A stretch of DNA of 64,000 nt, from the NCBI GenBank assembly GCA_034104345.1, contig JAXEDY010000028.1, forward strand, positions 12,831 through 76,830. The letters are read 5' to 3'. The notes beneath the pieces are model-generated. The model made no database searches, was not told the origin of the DNA, and worked only from the letters and a program-made list of their open reading frames with translations. Of this stretch, positions 27,309 to 35,729 are shown in pieces. The stretch's first letter is position 1; the number at the start of each line of letters is the position of its first letter. The translations under genes were made by a program, and so were the position numbers. Origin of the DNA: HGM11416 sp034104345. Lineage in GTDB: Bacteria > Bacillota > Clostridia > Christensenellales > Borkfalkiaceae.

Positions 27309-28712
27309 TTATTCACCTTCGACGGCAATGGTTTTTTGTTTAATTTTTTCTTTTCTCTCTTTGCGGTTTTGCTTTTCTTTGTTTTTCGCTTCGAGTTTTT
27401 GCTGTTTGGTAACCGTCATAACCGTTACGCCGTGCGAAGTTTTGCTCCAAACCTTTTGATTTCCGCACTTAAACAAACCTATAAGCGTTGTTACGGCGTC
27501 TATCACGCCGTAAACGCCTATTGCCAGAACGTTGGGGATAAAATCGATAACAACTCTGCGCTTTTCTTCGCTTGTTCCGCCGTAGAACGCCGAAACGGGA
27601 ACCATTATAACGCTTAACGCGCCGAGCGCGAAATTTATGTAGTTAACCACGGGCGGCAACGCGTTCGCGCCGCGATCGAAAATAAGATAATATCCGCTTA
27701 AAACGCTTAACAGCCCCGAACACAACATAGCGACTTTAGTGAACAAAACCGCCATCATATCCATTTTTCTAAGCGTTGCGCGCCAGGTTTTAAAGTTAAA
27801 AATTTGCAAAAATAATCTGAAATAATACTTAAAAAACAAATACCAATGCCCTTGCGCCCACCTTATGCGCTGGCGAACCGCTTGGTTTAACTTTGTGGGA
27901 TGCTCGGCGTAAATACGCGTGTGCGCGTTGTAAGCGACGCGCTTGCCCGTTATAACCGCCTTAACCTGAATTTCCTGATCTTCGGTAAGCGAATTGCAAT
28001 CGAAGCCGCCGAGTTCTTTTAAAAAGCGGGTGCTTATAACGTAACCCGTACCGTAAATTCCGGGCGTAAGCCCCAACCTGTCTTTGGATTTCTGCCAAAA
28101 CGGGTTAAACACCCTGAACGCCTGAAAATATCCGCGCGCGATAAGACCGCGGGCGTTTTTACTGTCGTGATACACCTGTATCATATCGGGGCGTTTGTTT
28201 TCTTTATAACTTAAATATTGACTGTTTATGTGCTTTAAAACGTCTGCGTCGACGAAGTTGTCGGCGTCTACTATCATAAAAAAGTCGTATTTATCGTAAA
28301 AACCCGCGCTGTTTTCAAGAAGTTCAATGCCCCACCTTAATGCATGCGGTTTACCCTGCTTATCGGGATCGGGAACGTTTCGCACAAGAACGCGAAAATT
28401 TGTTTTTCCGCTTTCTTCTATCGCTTCGTTCAGCCTTTCCACCGTTAAATCGGTGCAGTTATCCGCAACGAAATACACGTCGAATAATTTTTCGTCGTAT
28501 GTTATTCCGCAAAAATTCTTTATCGTTGCGGCAACGACCGCTTCTTCGTTGTGACACGGAACAAATAAGCAAAATCGCTGCTTATCTTCTGCCATCGGGT
28601 ATTTTTTCACCTTTAAAAGCAACCCCGCAATAAAGAAAAAAGCGTAATACAGCGCGTTTAATTCGGAAATGCAGAATAAAACGATCCAAATTGTCAACAA
28701 CACTTCATCCAT
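27309..28712 (-). CDS. Membrane glycosyltransferase, family 2
   Basis: A 467-residue processive-type GT2 enzyme. The N-terminal membrane helix (about 5-33) is followed by the GT-A domain with VPCHNEE, the metal-binding DAD (FFMIVDADNFVD), the catalytic EDQE and the QRIRW motif (RQRIRWAQGHWYLF). Three to four membrane helices lie at the C-terminus, then a Lys/Glu-rich cytoplasmic tail. Such enzymes polymerise or transfer sugars from nucleotide-sugars across or at the membrane (surface polysaccharide or glycolipid). It is monocistronic with a near-consensus promoter and its own terminator. The product is unknown. Confidence 0.9.
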   Translation of the reverse strand: MDEVLLTIWIVLFCISELNALYYAFFFIAGLLLKVKKYPMAEDKQRFCLFVPCHNEEAVVAATIKNFCGITYDEKLFDVYFVADNCTDLTVERLNEAIEESGKTNFRVLVRNVPDPDKQGKPHALRWGIELLENSAGFYDKYDFFMIVDADNFVDADVLKHINSQYLSYKENKRPDMIQVYHDSKNARGLIARGYFQAFRVFNPFWQKSKDRLGLTPGIYGTGYVISTRFLKELGGFDCNSLTEDQEIQVKAVITGKRVAYNAHTRIYAEHPTKLNQAVRQRIRWAQGHWYLFFKYYFRLFLQIFNFKTWRATLRKMDMMAVLFTKVAMLCSGLLSVLSGYYLIFDRGANALPPVVNYINFALGALSVIMVPVSAFYGGTSEEKRRVVIDFIPNVLAIGVYGVIDAVTTLIGLFKCGNQKVWSKTSHGVTVMTVTKQQKLEAKNKEKQNRKERKEKIKQKTIAVEGE

Positions 28713-28750
28713 TGTAACAATTAACCATTTTAAATAAAACCTTTATCACG

Positions 28751-28779
28751 ATTTTATCACACATGCAAGTTAATGTCAA
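28751..28779 (-). promoter_or_regulatory. Promoter of glycosyltransferase gene
   Basis: On the minus strand TTGACA (28779-28774), 17 bases, TAAAAT (28756-28751), with a leader of about 32 bases. Confidence 0.85.
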
Positions 28780-28895
28780 CTTAAATCTTCGCTTTTTTAT
28801 TTTTATTTAGGTATTTCGGGCGGCATATAGGTTGCATATACATATTTGCGAAAATCCGCCGCATCATTGTATGCCGCCGCCCACTTTTTCGTTAC

Positions 28896-28925
28896 AAAAA
28901 ATACCGCCGACGTATTCGTCGGCGG
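28896..28925 (-). terminator. Terminator of gap
   Basis: On the minus strand CCGCCGACG pairs with CGTCGGCGG around a four-base loop and is followed by TATTTTTT. It lies about 50 bases after the gap stop. Confidence 0.85.
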
Positions 28926-28977
28926 CAATCCGCTTTTTAAGCTATACTTTTAAGTTTAATAACCCTTTTATTACCGA

Positions 28978-30027
28978 TTATTGAAGTTCGGCAAAATATT
29001 TGATGGTTCTTACCATCTGGCTGGTATACGAGTTTTCGTTATCATACCACGAAACAACCTGAACCTGAGTTTCGTCGGTTTCGGGCATATATTTAACCAT
29101 GGTCTGGGTAGCGTCGAAAAGCGAACCGTAGGTGATGCCGATGATATCCGACGAAACGAGTTGTTCTTCGGTATATCCGAACGAATCGCTTGCGGCGGCT
29201 TTCATTGCTTCGTTAACCGCTTCTTTGGTTACGTTACCTTTGCAGACTGCAACCAAAATAGTGGTAGAACCGGTAGGAACGGGAACGCGTTGAGCAGAAC
29301 CGATGAGTTTGCCGTTGAGTTCGGGGATAACAAGACCAATTGCCTTAGCGGCGCCCGTCGAGTTAGGAACGATGTTAACCGAAGCGGCGCGCGCTCTGCG
29401 GAGATCTCCCTTTCTGTGCGGTCCGTCGAGAACCATCTGGTCGCCGGTGAAAGCGTGAACGGTGGTCATGATACCGCTCTTGATTTCGGCGAGTTTGTTA
29501 AGGGTGTTAGCCATAGGAGCAAGGCAGTTCGTGGTGCACGAAGCAGCCGAAATGATCTTGTCGTCTGCGGTTAAAGTATGTTCGTTAACGCTGTAAACGA
29601 TGGTGGGAAGATCGTTGCCCGCGGGTGCGGAAATAACAACCTTTTTAGCGCCTGCGGCAAGGTGAGCCGAAGCTTTTTCTTTAGAAGTGTAGAAACCGGT
29701 ACATTCTAAAACAACGTCGACTTTGTTCTTTTTCCAAGGAATGTTTTTTGCGTCTTTTTCGGCGTAGATATTGATTTTTTTGCCGTTTACGATAACCGCG
29801 CCCTTAGGCTGTTTATCGCCTGCGCCTTCGTAAATTTCGTAAGAAACGCCGTCCGCGTATTTATATCTGCCCTGCGCGGAATCGTATTTGAGAAGGTGAG
29901 CGAGCATTTTTGCGTCGGTAAGGTCGTTAATCGCTACTACTTCATAGCCTTTAGCGTCGAACATCTGTCTGAATGCAAGACGACCGATACGACCGAATCC
30001 GTTGATACCAACTCTGACTTTTGCCAT
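28978..30027 (-). CDS. gap: Glyceraldehyde-3-phosphate dehydrogenase
   Basis: This glycolytic NAD-dependent enzyme oxidises and phosphorylates glyceraldehyde 3-phosphate. The Rossmann motif GINGFGRIGR, the catalytic Cys164 in SAASCTTNCLAPM and the phosphate-site segment HRKGDLRRARAA are all present. Asp35 after the second strand (AINDLTD) fits NAD rather than NADP. I place the start at 30027 (MAKVRV): a longer in-frame ATG at 30042 overlaps the GGAGG ribosome-binding site, which is 8 bases before MAKV. It is monocistronic with a strong promoter and terminator, as expected for a highly expressed gene. Confidence 0.98.
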   Translation of the reverse strand: MAKVRVGINGFGRIGRLAFRQMFDAKGYEVVAINDLTDAKMLAHLLKYDSAQGRYKYADGVSYEIYEGAGDKQPKGAVIVNGKKINIYAEKDAKNIPWKKNKVDVVLECTGFYTSKEKASAHLAAGAKKVVISAPAGNDLPTIVYSVNEHTLTADDKIISAASCTTNCLAPMANTLNKLAEIKSGIMTTVHAFTGDQMVLDGPHRKGDLRRARAASVNIVPNSTGAAKAIGLVIPELNGKLIGSAQRVPVPTGSTTILVAVCKGNVTKEAVNEAMKAAASDSFGYTEEQLVSSDIIGITYGSLFDATQTMVKYMPETDETQVQVVSWYDNENSYTSQMVRTIKYFAELQ

Positions 30028-30144
30028 TTTTGTGTCCTCCAAAAAATGTGATTTATTATTTTATTTTTAACTTTTTTAACGTGTTTTAAGCAAAAACGCA
30101 ACGTATTTCGTTAAAAATCGCGCATTTTTTCTAAAACCTTATAT

Positions 30145-30174
30145 ATTATATACTTTTATCCCCGCCGCTGTCAA
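30145..30174 (-). promoter_or_regulatory. Promoter of gap
   Basis: On the minus strand TTGACA (30174-30169), 18 bases, TATAAT (30150-30145). The leader to the ATG is about 110 bases, with no riboswitch-like structure noticed. Confidence 0.8.
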
Positions 30175-30291
30175 ATCAATTTTAAGCCTTATATAAAATA
30201 AAAAAATTTTAAGCCGCTTGTCGCGCCGCAAAAAACAAAACGCTTAAATTTTTATTATCCGTTTGTTTTTTATCCGTTTTATTAGGTCGCT

Positions 30292-31332
30292 TTATGCCGC
30301 CGCGCGGTCGGGCAGAACGACTTTAAATTCAGATCCTTCGCCCAACTTCGAAGTAACGGTTATGCGCCCTTCGCAAAGTTTCACTATTCTGTCTACGATA
30401 GAAAGCCCCAGCCCGTTGCCTTCGCTTTTGTGCGAACTGTCGCCCTGAAAATAACGGTCGAACACCCTGTCGAGCGTTGCTTTGTCCATGCCTACTCCGC
30501 TGTCTTTAACGGTGAACACGACTTCGTCGTTCACTTTTTTCAAACTTACGTCGATTTCGCCGTTCTCTTTATTATATTTTATCGCGTTCGAAATAAGGTT
30601 TATTATTACCTGCGTAATAAGGTCGGCGTCCCAGCAATATAAAATTTTATCGAGATCGCATTTTATGGTTATGTTTTTATCTTTTAAGGGTTTTGCGAAA
30701 AGTATCGCCGCCGATTCGATACATTCGTCGAGCCTGAAAACCTTTTTATCGCACACGAACGACTGCCCCTCGAGTTTGCTTAGCAGCAACGTGTTTTTGG
30801 CAAGGTTTAAAAGACGCGAACTTTCGGTATAAATTATGCCCGCATATTCTATGCGTTCTTCGTCGCTGACCTTATCCGACATTAAAAGTTCGGCAAATCC
30901 GTTTATCGAAACGATGGGCGTTTTAAGTTCGTGCGAAAAGTTCGAAATAAAATCGTTGCGCATAATACGGTTGCCTTTAAGTTCGCGCGTCATGGCGTTT
31001 ATATCGCGTGAAATCTGCCCGAAAAGCGCACCCTTCTGTTCGGGAACGACTATGTCGAAGTTGCCGCTTGCTATTTCGCGCAGCGCTTTTTTATAAGTTT
31101 CGTATGCGCTTGAAAGTTTTTCCGATAAACCGGCTGCTATCGCCGTGCCTAAAACAGCCGACGAGCAGAACGCTACCGCAAGATATATGGTGAATTTTGC
31201 GGGCGGAATTATAAGATGCAATTTAAGCAATAACGCAAAAACCACCAACGTTAACGTCTGGGCGGCAACTATACTTGCAAGCACCAGCAGCGTTATGCGC
31301 GCCGCAAGCGATTTTTCGATTTTTTCAAGCAT
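30292..31332 (-). CDS. Sensor histidine kinase with very short outside loop
   Basis: A 346-residue kinase. Two membrane helices (about 14-36 and 46-68) are joined by only about ten residues (KLHLIIPPAK), the layout of intramembrane-sensing kinases that respond to envelope stress. A HAMP-like linker, the H-box (FISNFSHELKTP, His134), N-box (NLISNAIKYN), DSGVGMD and GNGLGLSI follow. It overlaps the regulator gene by 8 bases, so they are co-translated. GGGGGG precedes the ATG. The stimulus is not known from sequence. The divergent small-RNA candidate and the shared promoter motif suggest an envelope-protease regulon. Confidence 0.95.
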   Translation of the reverse strand: MLEKIEKSLAARITLLVLASIVAAQTLTLVVFALLLKLHLIIPPAKFTIYLAVAFCSSAVLGTAIAAGLSEKLSSAYETYKKALREIASGNFDIVVPEQKGALFGQISRDINAMTRELKGNRIMRNDFISNFSHELKTPIVSINGFAELLMSDKVSDEERIEYAGIIYTESSRLLNLAKNTLLLSKLEGQSFVCDKKVFRLDECIESAAILFAKPLKDKNITIKCDLDKILYCWDADLITQVIINLISNAIKYNKENGEIDVSLKKVNDEVVFTVKDSGVGMDKATLDRVFDRYFQGDSSHKSEGNGLGLSIVDRIVKLCEGRITVTSKLGEGSEFKVVLPDRAAA

Positions 31333-32002
31333 TTTTTACCCCCCTGTAACCAAGTCCGCGAACGGTTGCGATGTCGATTTCGGGGAAGCGCGCTATTTTG
31401 TTGCGGATTCTGTTTATATGCACTTTAACCGTATCCGAAAAGGTGTCGCTTTCGTATCCCCAGAACTCGTCCATAAGTTGATTTTTAGTAAAAATGCGTT
31501 CGGGATACGACAAAAGTTTAAAAAGTATTAAAAACTCTTTTTTCGAAAGTTGTTCTACGTCGCCCTTGTCGTTATAAACCGAAAGTTGTTCGTAATCGAG
31601 CGTGACCGAACCTATGGTGAGTTTTTTATCGCGTTTGAAGTCGGCGCGTTTTATAAGCGCGTTTATTCTTAAAACAAGTTCTTCGTGATCGATTGGTTTA
31701 ACCATATAATCGTCGGCGCCGCAACTGAATCCTTCGCGTTTGTCGTCGATGGTTTCTTTTGCGGTTGCGAGTATTATGGGAATACGGTTCCCGTCAAGGC
31801 GGATTTTTTCTACGAGTTCGAAGCCGTTCATCACGGGCATCATAACGTCGGCGACCATAACGTCGGGTTCTCCGCCTTTCAAAACAGAAAGCGCTTCTTT
31901 CGCGCTTGAAGCGGTAAGCACGTTAAAACCCGATTTTTTAAGGCGGATGCTCATAAGTTTTAATATGTTTTCTTCGTCTTCTACAACCAATACGTTATAC
32001 AT
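31325..32002 (-). CDS. OmpR/PhoB-family response regulator
   Basis: A 225-residue DNA-binding regulator. The receiver domain has the acidic pair in VVEDEEN, phospho-acceptor Asp52 (VADVMMP) and Lys in VKPID. A winged-helix trans_reg_C domain follows (LSKKEFLILFKLL, VKVHINRIRNKI). The start is set at 32002 (MYNVLVVEDE), where GGAGAAC lies 7 bases upstream; the longer frame to 32071 lacks the usual domain start. It is co-transcribed with the kinase. OmpR-type regulators bind direct repeats spaced 11 bases apart, and such a repeat occurs in the divergent small-RNA promoter and upstream of the HtrA-like gene. Confidence 0.96.
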   Translation of the reverse strand: MYNVLVVEDEENILKLMSIRLKKSGFNVLTASSAKEALSVLKGGEPDVMVADVMMPVMNGFELVEKIRLDGNRIPIILATAKETIDDKREGFSCGADDYMVKPIDHEELVLRINALIKRADFKRDKKLTIGSVTLDYEQLSVYNDKGDVEQLSKKEFLILFKLLSYPERIFTKNQLMDEFWGYESDTFSDTVKVHINRIRNKIARFPEIDIATVRGLGYRGVKNA

Positions 32003-32084
32003 AGAAAGTTCTCCGTTAAAAAGTTTTTTTATTTTTTGCGCGTTTTTTGCAATAATAACGCAAAATAACACATGAAATGCAGAA

Positions 32085-32165
32085 TTTTACCGATTTAAAA
32101 ATTTTTTGATATTTTTTTGCAAGGGCGATTATTTTACCGAATTTTAACTTTTTGGGGAATATAAT
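32085..32165 (+). promoter_or_regulatory. Promoter of small-RNA candidate with direct-repeat activator motif
   Basis: TATAAT (32160-32165) has no recognisable -35 hexamer. Instead TTTACC-GAATT-TTAACT (32133-32149) ends 10 bases upstream of the -10. This is an 11-base-period direct repeat within the 18-mer ACCGAATTTTAACTTTTT that also lies before the HtrA-like gene. TTTTACCGA occurs a second time at 32085-32093. The layout suggests activator-dependent transcription. Confidence 0.6.
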
Positions 32166-32171
32166 AAGGGC

Positions 32172-32308
32172 GTAAAGTGAGTTGCGGAGATAAACGCGCA
32201 GCCCTTTACTTAAAACAGCCAACCCATCTCCTTCTTTTTTTTGCAAGCGCCAACAACGCTTGCTGCGGGGAAACGGATACCTTCACCGTTTCCCCGTTCC
32301 TTTTTTTT
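32172..32308 (+). ncRNA. Candidate small regulatory RNA with anti-Shine-Dalgarno linker
   Basis: About 137 nt, starting at the position expected from the -10 at 32160-32165. Hairpin 1 pairs GTAAAG (32172-32177) with CTTTAC (32204-32209) and contains an inner TGCG/CGCA. An unpaired linker follows with CATCTCCTTCTTTTTTTT (32225-32242), complementary to AAGGAGATG-type ribosome-binding sites. Hairpin 2 is GCAAGCG (32243-32249) with CGCTTGC (32257-32263). The terminator stem is GGGGAAACGG with CCGTTTCCCC (32267-32295), then eight T. No open frame fits. It is divergent from the two-component operon. It does not show the features of 6S, SRP or tmRNA. The architecture matches csRNA/RsaE-type C-rich regulators. 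Confidence 0.55.
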
Positions 32309-32329
32309 AAGTTTTAATTACTTTCGTCA

Positions 32330-32364
32330 CGCCGCGGGTTGTTTTTAAGCGGCGCGATTTTTTT
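32330..32364 (+). terminator. Second hairpin with T-run downstream of small RNA
   Basis: CGCCGC (32330-32335) pairs with GCGGCG (32349-32354), followed by CGATTTTTTT. It may be a back-up terminator for the small-RNA transcript. Confidence 0.4.
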
Positions 32365-32444
32365 ATACGCCGTTTTTTTCGGCTTTGACTTTACGATTAT
32401 AACTAACGTTAACTCGGTAGTTTAACCTTTATTTTTTTTATTAT

Positions 32445-32475
32445 AAACGCGCGTTTTAAGGCGCGCGTTTTTTTT
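32445..32475. terminator. GC hairpin with T-run at 3' side of ychF
   Basis: AAACGCGCG (32445-32453) pairs with CGCGCGTTT (32462-32470). The long T-run is on the plus side; the minus side is only TTTATAAT. It may act in both directions between the ychF 3' end and the small-RNA region. Confidence 0.5.
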
Positions 32476-32488
32476 ATTTATACGCTTT

Positions 32489-33586
32489 TTAAACGTTGAA
32501 TTTAAACAACACCACGTCGCCGTCTTTCATAACGTATTCTTTGCCTTCCGAGCGGACTTTGCCCGCTTCTTTGGCTTTAACGTAACTGCCGCATTCTAAA
32601 AGCGTTTTATAATCTACGACGTCGGCTTTAATAAATCCGCGTTCGAAGTCCGAATGGATTTTGCCTGCGGCTTGCGGCGCTTTCGTTCCTTCTTTAATGG
32701 TCCAGGCACGCGTTTCTTTTTCGCCGGCGGTAAGGTAACTTATAAGCCCCAAAAGTTTATACGAAGCCTTAACCAAGCGGTTAAGCCCGCTTTCTTCAAG
32801 CCCCAGCGCGTTTAAAAACATTTTTGCGTCGTCGGGTTCTAAAAGCGAAATTTCTTCTTCGGTTTTGGCGCAGATAACCATAACTTCGTTGCCTTCGTTT
32901 TTTGCAAAGTTTTTAACCTGCATAACGAGCGGCAGATCTTCTTCTTTTTTACCCATATCGTTTTCGCCTATATTGGCGGCGTAAAGCACGGGCTTTGAAG
33001 TAAGCAAAAACAAATCGTCGACGTATTTTTGTTCTTCTTCGTCGAATTCGAGCGAGCGCGCGGGCTTTTCCGCAGCCAGGCAATCGTAAATCCGTTGCAG
33101 AAGCGCGGCTTCGATCTGATATTTTTTATCGCCCGTTTTTATGTAACTTTTCGCTTTATCAAGTCTTTTGGTAACCGTTTCGAGATCGGCTAAAATAAGT
33201 TCGAGATTGATTATGGAAATATCGCGGACGGGGTCGACTCCGCTTTCGACGTGAGTTACGTTTTCGTCGTTAAAACAGCGCACGACATGCACTATGGCGT
33301 CGACTTCGCGTATGTGCGAAAGGAATTTGTTGCCCAGCCCTTCGCCGTGCGAAGCGCCTTTTACAAGCCCCGCTATATCCACGAATTCGATGGTCGCGGG
33401 GGTTATCTTTTTGCTGTCGTAAAGCGCGGCGAGTTTATCTAACCGTTCGTCGGGAACGGCGACCACGCCTACGTTGGGTTCGATCGTGCAGAACGGAAAG
33501 TTCGCCGCCTGCGCGCCCGCATGTGTTATCGCGTTGAATAAAGTCGATTTGCCTACGTTCGGAAGGCCTACTACCCCGAGTTTCAT
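32489..33586 (-). CDS. ychF: Redox/ribosome-associated ATPase YchF (OLA1 family)
   Basis: A 365-residue Obg-related P-loop protein. G1 GLPNVGKST, G2-region FCTIEPNVG, G3 DIAGLVKGASHGEGLGN and the NxxE-type G4 (NIGEND) in place of NKxD explain the family's ATP preference. A coiled-coil insertion and a C-terminal TGS domain (AWTIKEGTKAPQAAGKIH) complete it. The start is set at 33586 (MKLGVVGLP) with GGCGGA upstream; the longer frame to 33613 is not conserved in the family. It is divergent from argS, with well-formed back-to-back promoters. Confidence 0.97.
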   Translation of the reverse strand: MKLGVVGLPNVGKSTLFNAITHAGAQAANFPFCTIEPNVGVVAVPDERLDKLAALYDSKKITPATIEFVDIAGLVKGASHGEGLGNKFLSHIREVDAIVHVVRCFNDENVTHVESGVDPVRDISIINLELILADLETVTKRLDKAKSYIKTGDKKYQIEAALLQRIYDCLAAEKPARSLEFDEEEQKYVDDLFLLTSKPVLYAANIGENDMGKKEEDLPLVMQVKNFAKNEGNEVMVICAKTEEEISLLEPDDAKMFLNALGLEESGLNRLVKASYKLLGLISYLTAGEKETRAWTIKEGTKAPQAAGKIHSDFERGFIKADVVDYKTLLECGSYVKAKEAGKVRSEGKEYVMKDGDVVLFKFNV

Positions 33587-33685
33587 AATTATATTCCGCC
33601 TTCGCCGCGCCAAAATAATCGTTTTTGCTTTTTTAATTCGCTTTTTAAACCAACGCGGCTGAAATTTTTATTAAAATACACCTAT

Positions 33686-33714
33686 ATAATACAATAAAAA
33701 TCCTTTTTTTTCAA
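33686..33714 (-). promoter_or_regulatory. Promoter of ychF
   Basis: On the minus strand TTGAAA (33714-33709), 17 bases, TATTAT (33691-33686). Confidence 0.7.
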
Positions 33715-33721
33715 TAAATTG

Positions 33722-33750
33722 TTGCTTATTTATCGATTTTATGCTAAAAT
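33722..33750 (+). promoter_or_regulatory. Promoter of argS
   Basis: TTGCTT (33722-33727), 17 bases, TAAAAT (33745-33750). The leader is about 180 bases and contains a dispersed repeat copy. Confidence 0.7.
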
Positions 33751-33837
33751 ATTTTAATCTTAAACTTTGTTAAACCCGAGCCGAAAGCCCCTTCGTTTTT
33801 GTTTTTTATCGCTTCTATGCTTGCGCATAAATTATAA

Positions 33838-33880
33838 AAAGCAGGGCTATAGGTCGATTATCGGCACTTTCGAGCAAACA
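33838..33880 (+). repeat. Dispersed intergenic repeat copy in argS leader
   Basis: GCAGGGCTATAGGTCGATTA followed by TCGGCACTTTCGAGC matches the first subtype. Unlike most copies it lies in a divergent junction, inside the argS leader, and has no closing partner stem or T-run. Confidence 0.75.
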
Positions 33881-33936
33881 CGCACCGCCGATAAAAAGGC
33901 AAAAACGAACAAAAATTTTTCTTCTTCGGTGAATTT

Positions 33937-35628
33937 ATGGACTATAAAAATTACATTGCAAACAAGATAAGCGTTGACGGAATAAGCGCCGACGAAATTG
34001 CGGGATATTTAGCAGCCACCCCGTCGCAGAATATGGGCGACTATGCTCTTCCTTGCTTCCGCTTTGCCAAAATTTTAAAAAAACCGCCCGTTTTAATAGC
34101 CGAAGAACTTAAAAACGCCTTTAAAACCGACGACGTTATAACCAAAGTCGAAGCGGTGAACGGATATTTGAATTTTACCGTAAACCGCGCGGGATTTTGC
34201 AAACGCACGCTCGAAAACGTTTTAAGCGAAGGCGCAGCCTACGGTTCGTCGACAGAAGGCGAAGGAAAAACGATTTGCATCGACTATTCTTCGATAAACA
34301 TCGCAAAACCGTTCCACATCGGGCATCTTATGACCACGGTTATAGGCAGCGCGCTTTATAAAATTTTCAACTTTTTGGGCTATAACGCGGTGGGCATAAA
34401 CCATTTAGGCGATTACGGCACGCAGTTCGGCAAACTTATTTACGCGTATAAACATTGGGGCGATAAAGAAGAAGTTGAAAAAGGCAAACTTAAAGAACTT
34501 ACCCGCCTTTACGTTAAATATCACGAATACGCCGAAACTCACCCCGAAGCGGACGACGAAGCGCGCGCGTATTTTAAGGCTATCGAAAACAAAAATCCCG
34601 AAGAACTTGAACTTTTTAACTGGTTTAAGTCGCTTACGCTTGCCGAAACCGAAAAAATTTACGACCTTTTAAACGTAAAATTCGATTCGTATGCAGGCGA
34701 AAGTTTTTATAACGACAAAATGCAGCCCGTAATCGACGAACTTACGCAAAAGGGCTTGCTTGTCGAAAGCGAAGGCGCGAAAGTTGTGGATTTATCCGCT
34801 TACGATATGCCGCCCTGCATAATTCTGCGCTCCGACGGGGCTTCGCTTTACGCCACGCGCGATTTAGCCGCCGCGTTCTACCGCAAACAAACCTACGATT
34901 TTTATAAATGTTTATACGTCGTAGCCTATCAACAAGACCTGCATTTCAAGCAGATTTTTAAGGTTTTAGAACTTTTGGGCAAGCCTTGGTATAAAGACAT
35001 GGTTCACGTTTCTTACGGAATGGTGTCGCTCGAAGACGGTTCGATGAGCACGCGTAAAGGCAAAGTGGTGTGGCTTAAAGACGTTATAGACAAGTGCGTT
35101 GAAAAATGCTATAAAGTTATCGACGAGAAAAACCCCGACCTTTCGGGTAAAGAGCAGATTGCCAAAGACGTAGGCGTGGGCGCGGTGATATTCGGCGCGC
35201 TTTCGAATAACAAAATTAAAGACGTAGTGTTTTCTTACGACCGCGTTTTAAACTTCGACGGCGAAACCGGACCTTACGTTCAATACACCGCCGCAAGGTG
35301 CTTCGGCGTTCTTGCGAAATCAACCGTAAACTACGACGATTACACCCTGCCCGAAACGCTTGAAAGTTGCGAATACGAACTTATAGCCCAACTTTCGGCT
35401 TTTCCCGCGGCTGTAAAATCCGCCGCCGAAAAATACGAACCTTCGATAGTTACGCGCTACGCGATAGACCTTGCGAAAATATTCAACAAGTTTTATATCG
35501 AATGCAAAATTTTAACCGCCGAAAACGAAAACATGGTTAAATTCAGGCTTGCTGCCTGCAAAGCCACGCGCACCGTTTTAGAAAACGCGCTTGCGCTACT
35601 CGGCATAGCGGCACCTGAGCGCATGTAA
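33937..35628 (+). CDS. argS: Arginyl-tRNA synthetase
   Basis: A 563-residue class I synthetase that charges tRNA-Arg. The N-terminal Add-1 domain (about 1-100) is followed by the Rossmann fold with HIGH motif (KPFHIGH, 127-130), the KMSKS-equivalent MSTRKGKVV typical of ArgRS, and the DALR anticodon-binding C-terminal domain ending ALLGIAAPERM. The start ATG has GGTGAA upstream. It is transcribed away from ychF with its own promoter. Confidence 0.97.
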   Translation: MDYKNYIANKISVDGISADEIAGYLAATPSQNMGDYALPCFRFAKILKKPPVLIAEELKNAFKTDDVITKVEAVNGYLNFTVNRAGFCKRTLENVLSEGAAYGSSTEGEGKTICIDYSSINIAKPFHIGHLMTTVIGSALYKIFNFLGYNAVGINHLGDYGTQFGKLIYAYKHWGDKEEVEKGKLKELTRLYVKYHEYAETHPEADDEARAYFKAIENKNPEELELFNWFKSLTLAETEKIYDLLNVKFDSYAGESFYNDKMQPVIDELTQKGLLVESEGAKVVDLSAYDMPPCIILRSDGASLYATRDLAAAFYRKQTYDFYKCLYVVAYQQDLHFKQIFKVLELLGKPWYKDMVHVSYGMVSLEDGSMSTRKGKVVWLKDVIDKCVEKCYKVIDEKNPDLSGKEQIAKDVGVGAVIFGALSNNKIKDVVFSYDRVLNFDGETGPYVQYTAARCFGVLAKSTVNYDDYTLPETLESCEYELIAQLSAFPAAVKSAAEKYEPSIVTRYAIDLAKIFNKFYIECKILTAENENMVKFRLAACKATRTVLENALALLGIAAPERM

Positions 35629-35729
35629 AACGCCGGCAATAAACATTTCTCTCACGTAATTTGTGTTTAAAATAATTCGCATTTATAACGTTTTTTTGCG
35701 TTATCAAAACCCGCATAAGAGGTATAAAA

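Noticed and set aside
30027..30042. Longer gap start at 30042
   Set aside because: That ATG overlaps the GGAGG ribosome-binding site used by MAKVRV at 30027.
32172..32308. 6S, SRP or tmRNA identity for the small RNA
   Set aside because: No long 5'/3' closing stem with central bubble, no SRP loop motif, no tRNA-like end; two simple hairpins plus a terminator fit a regulatory RNA better.
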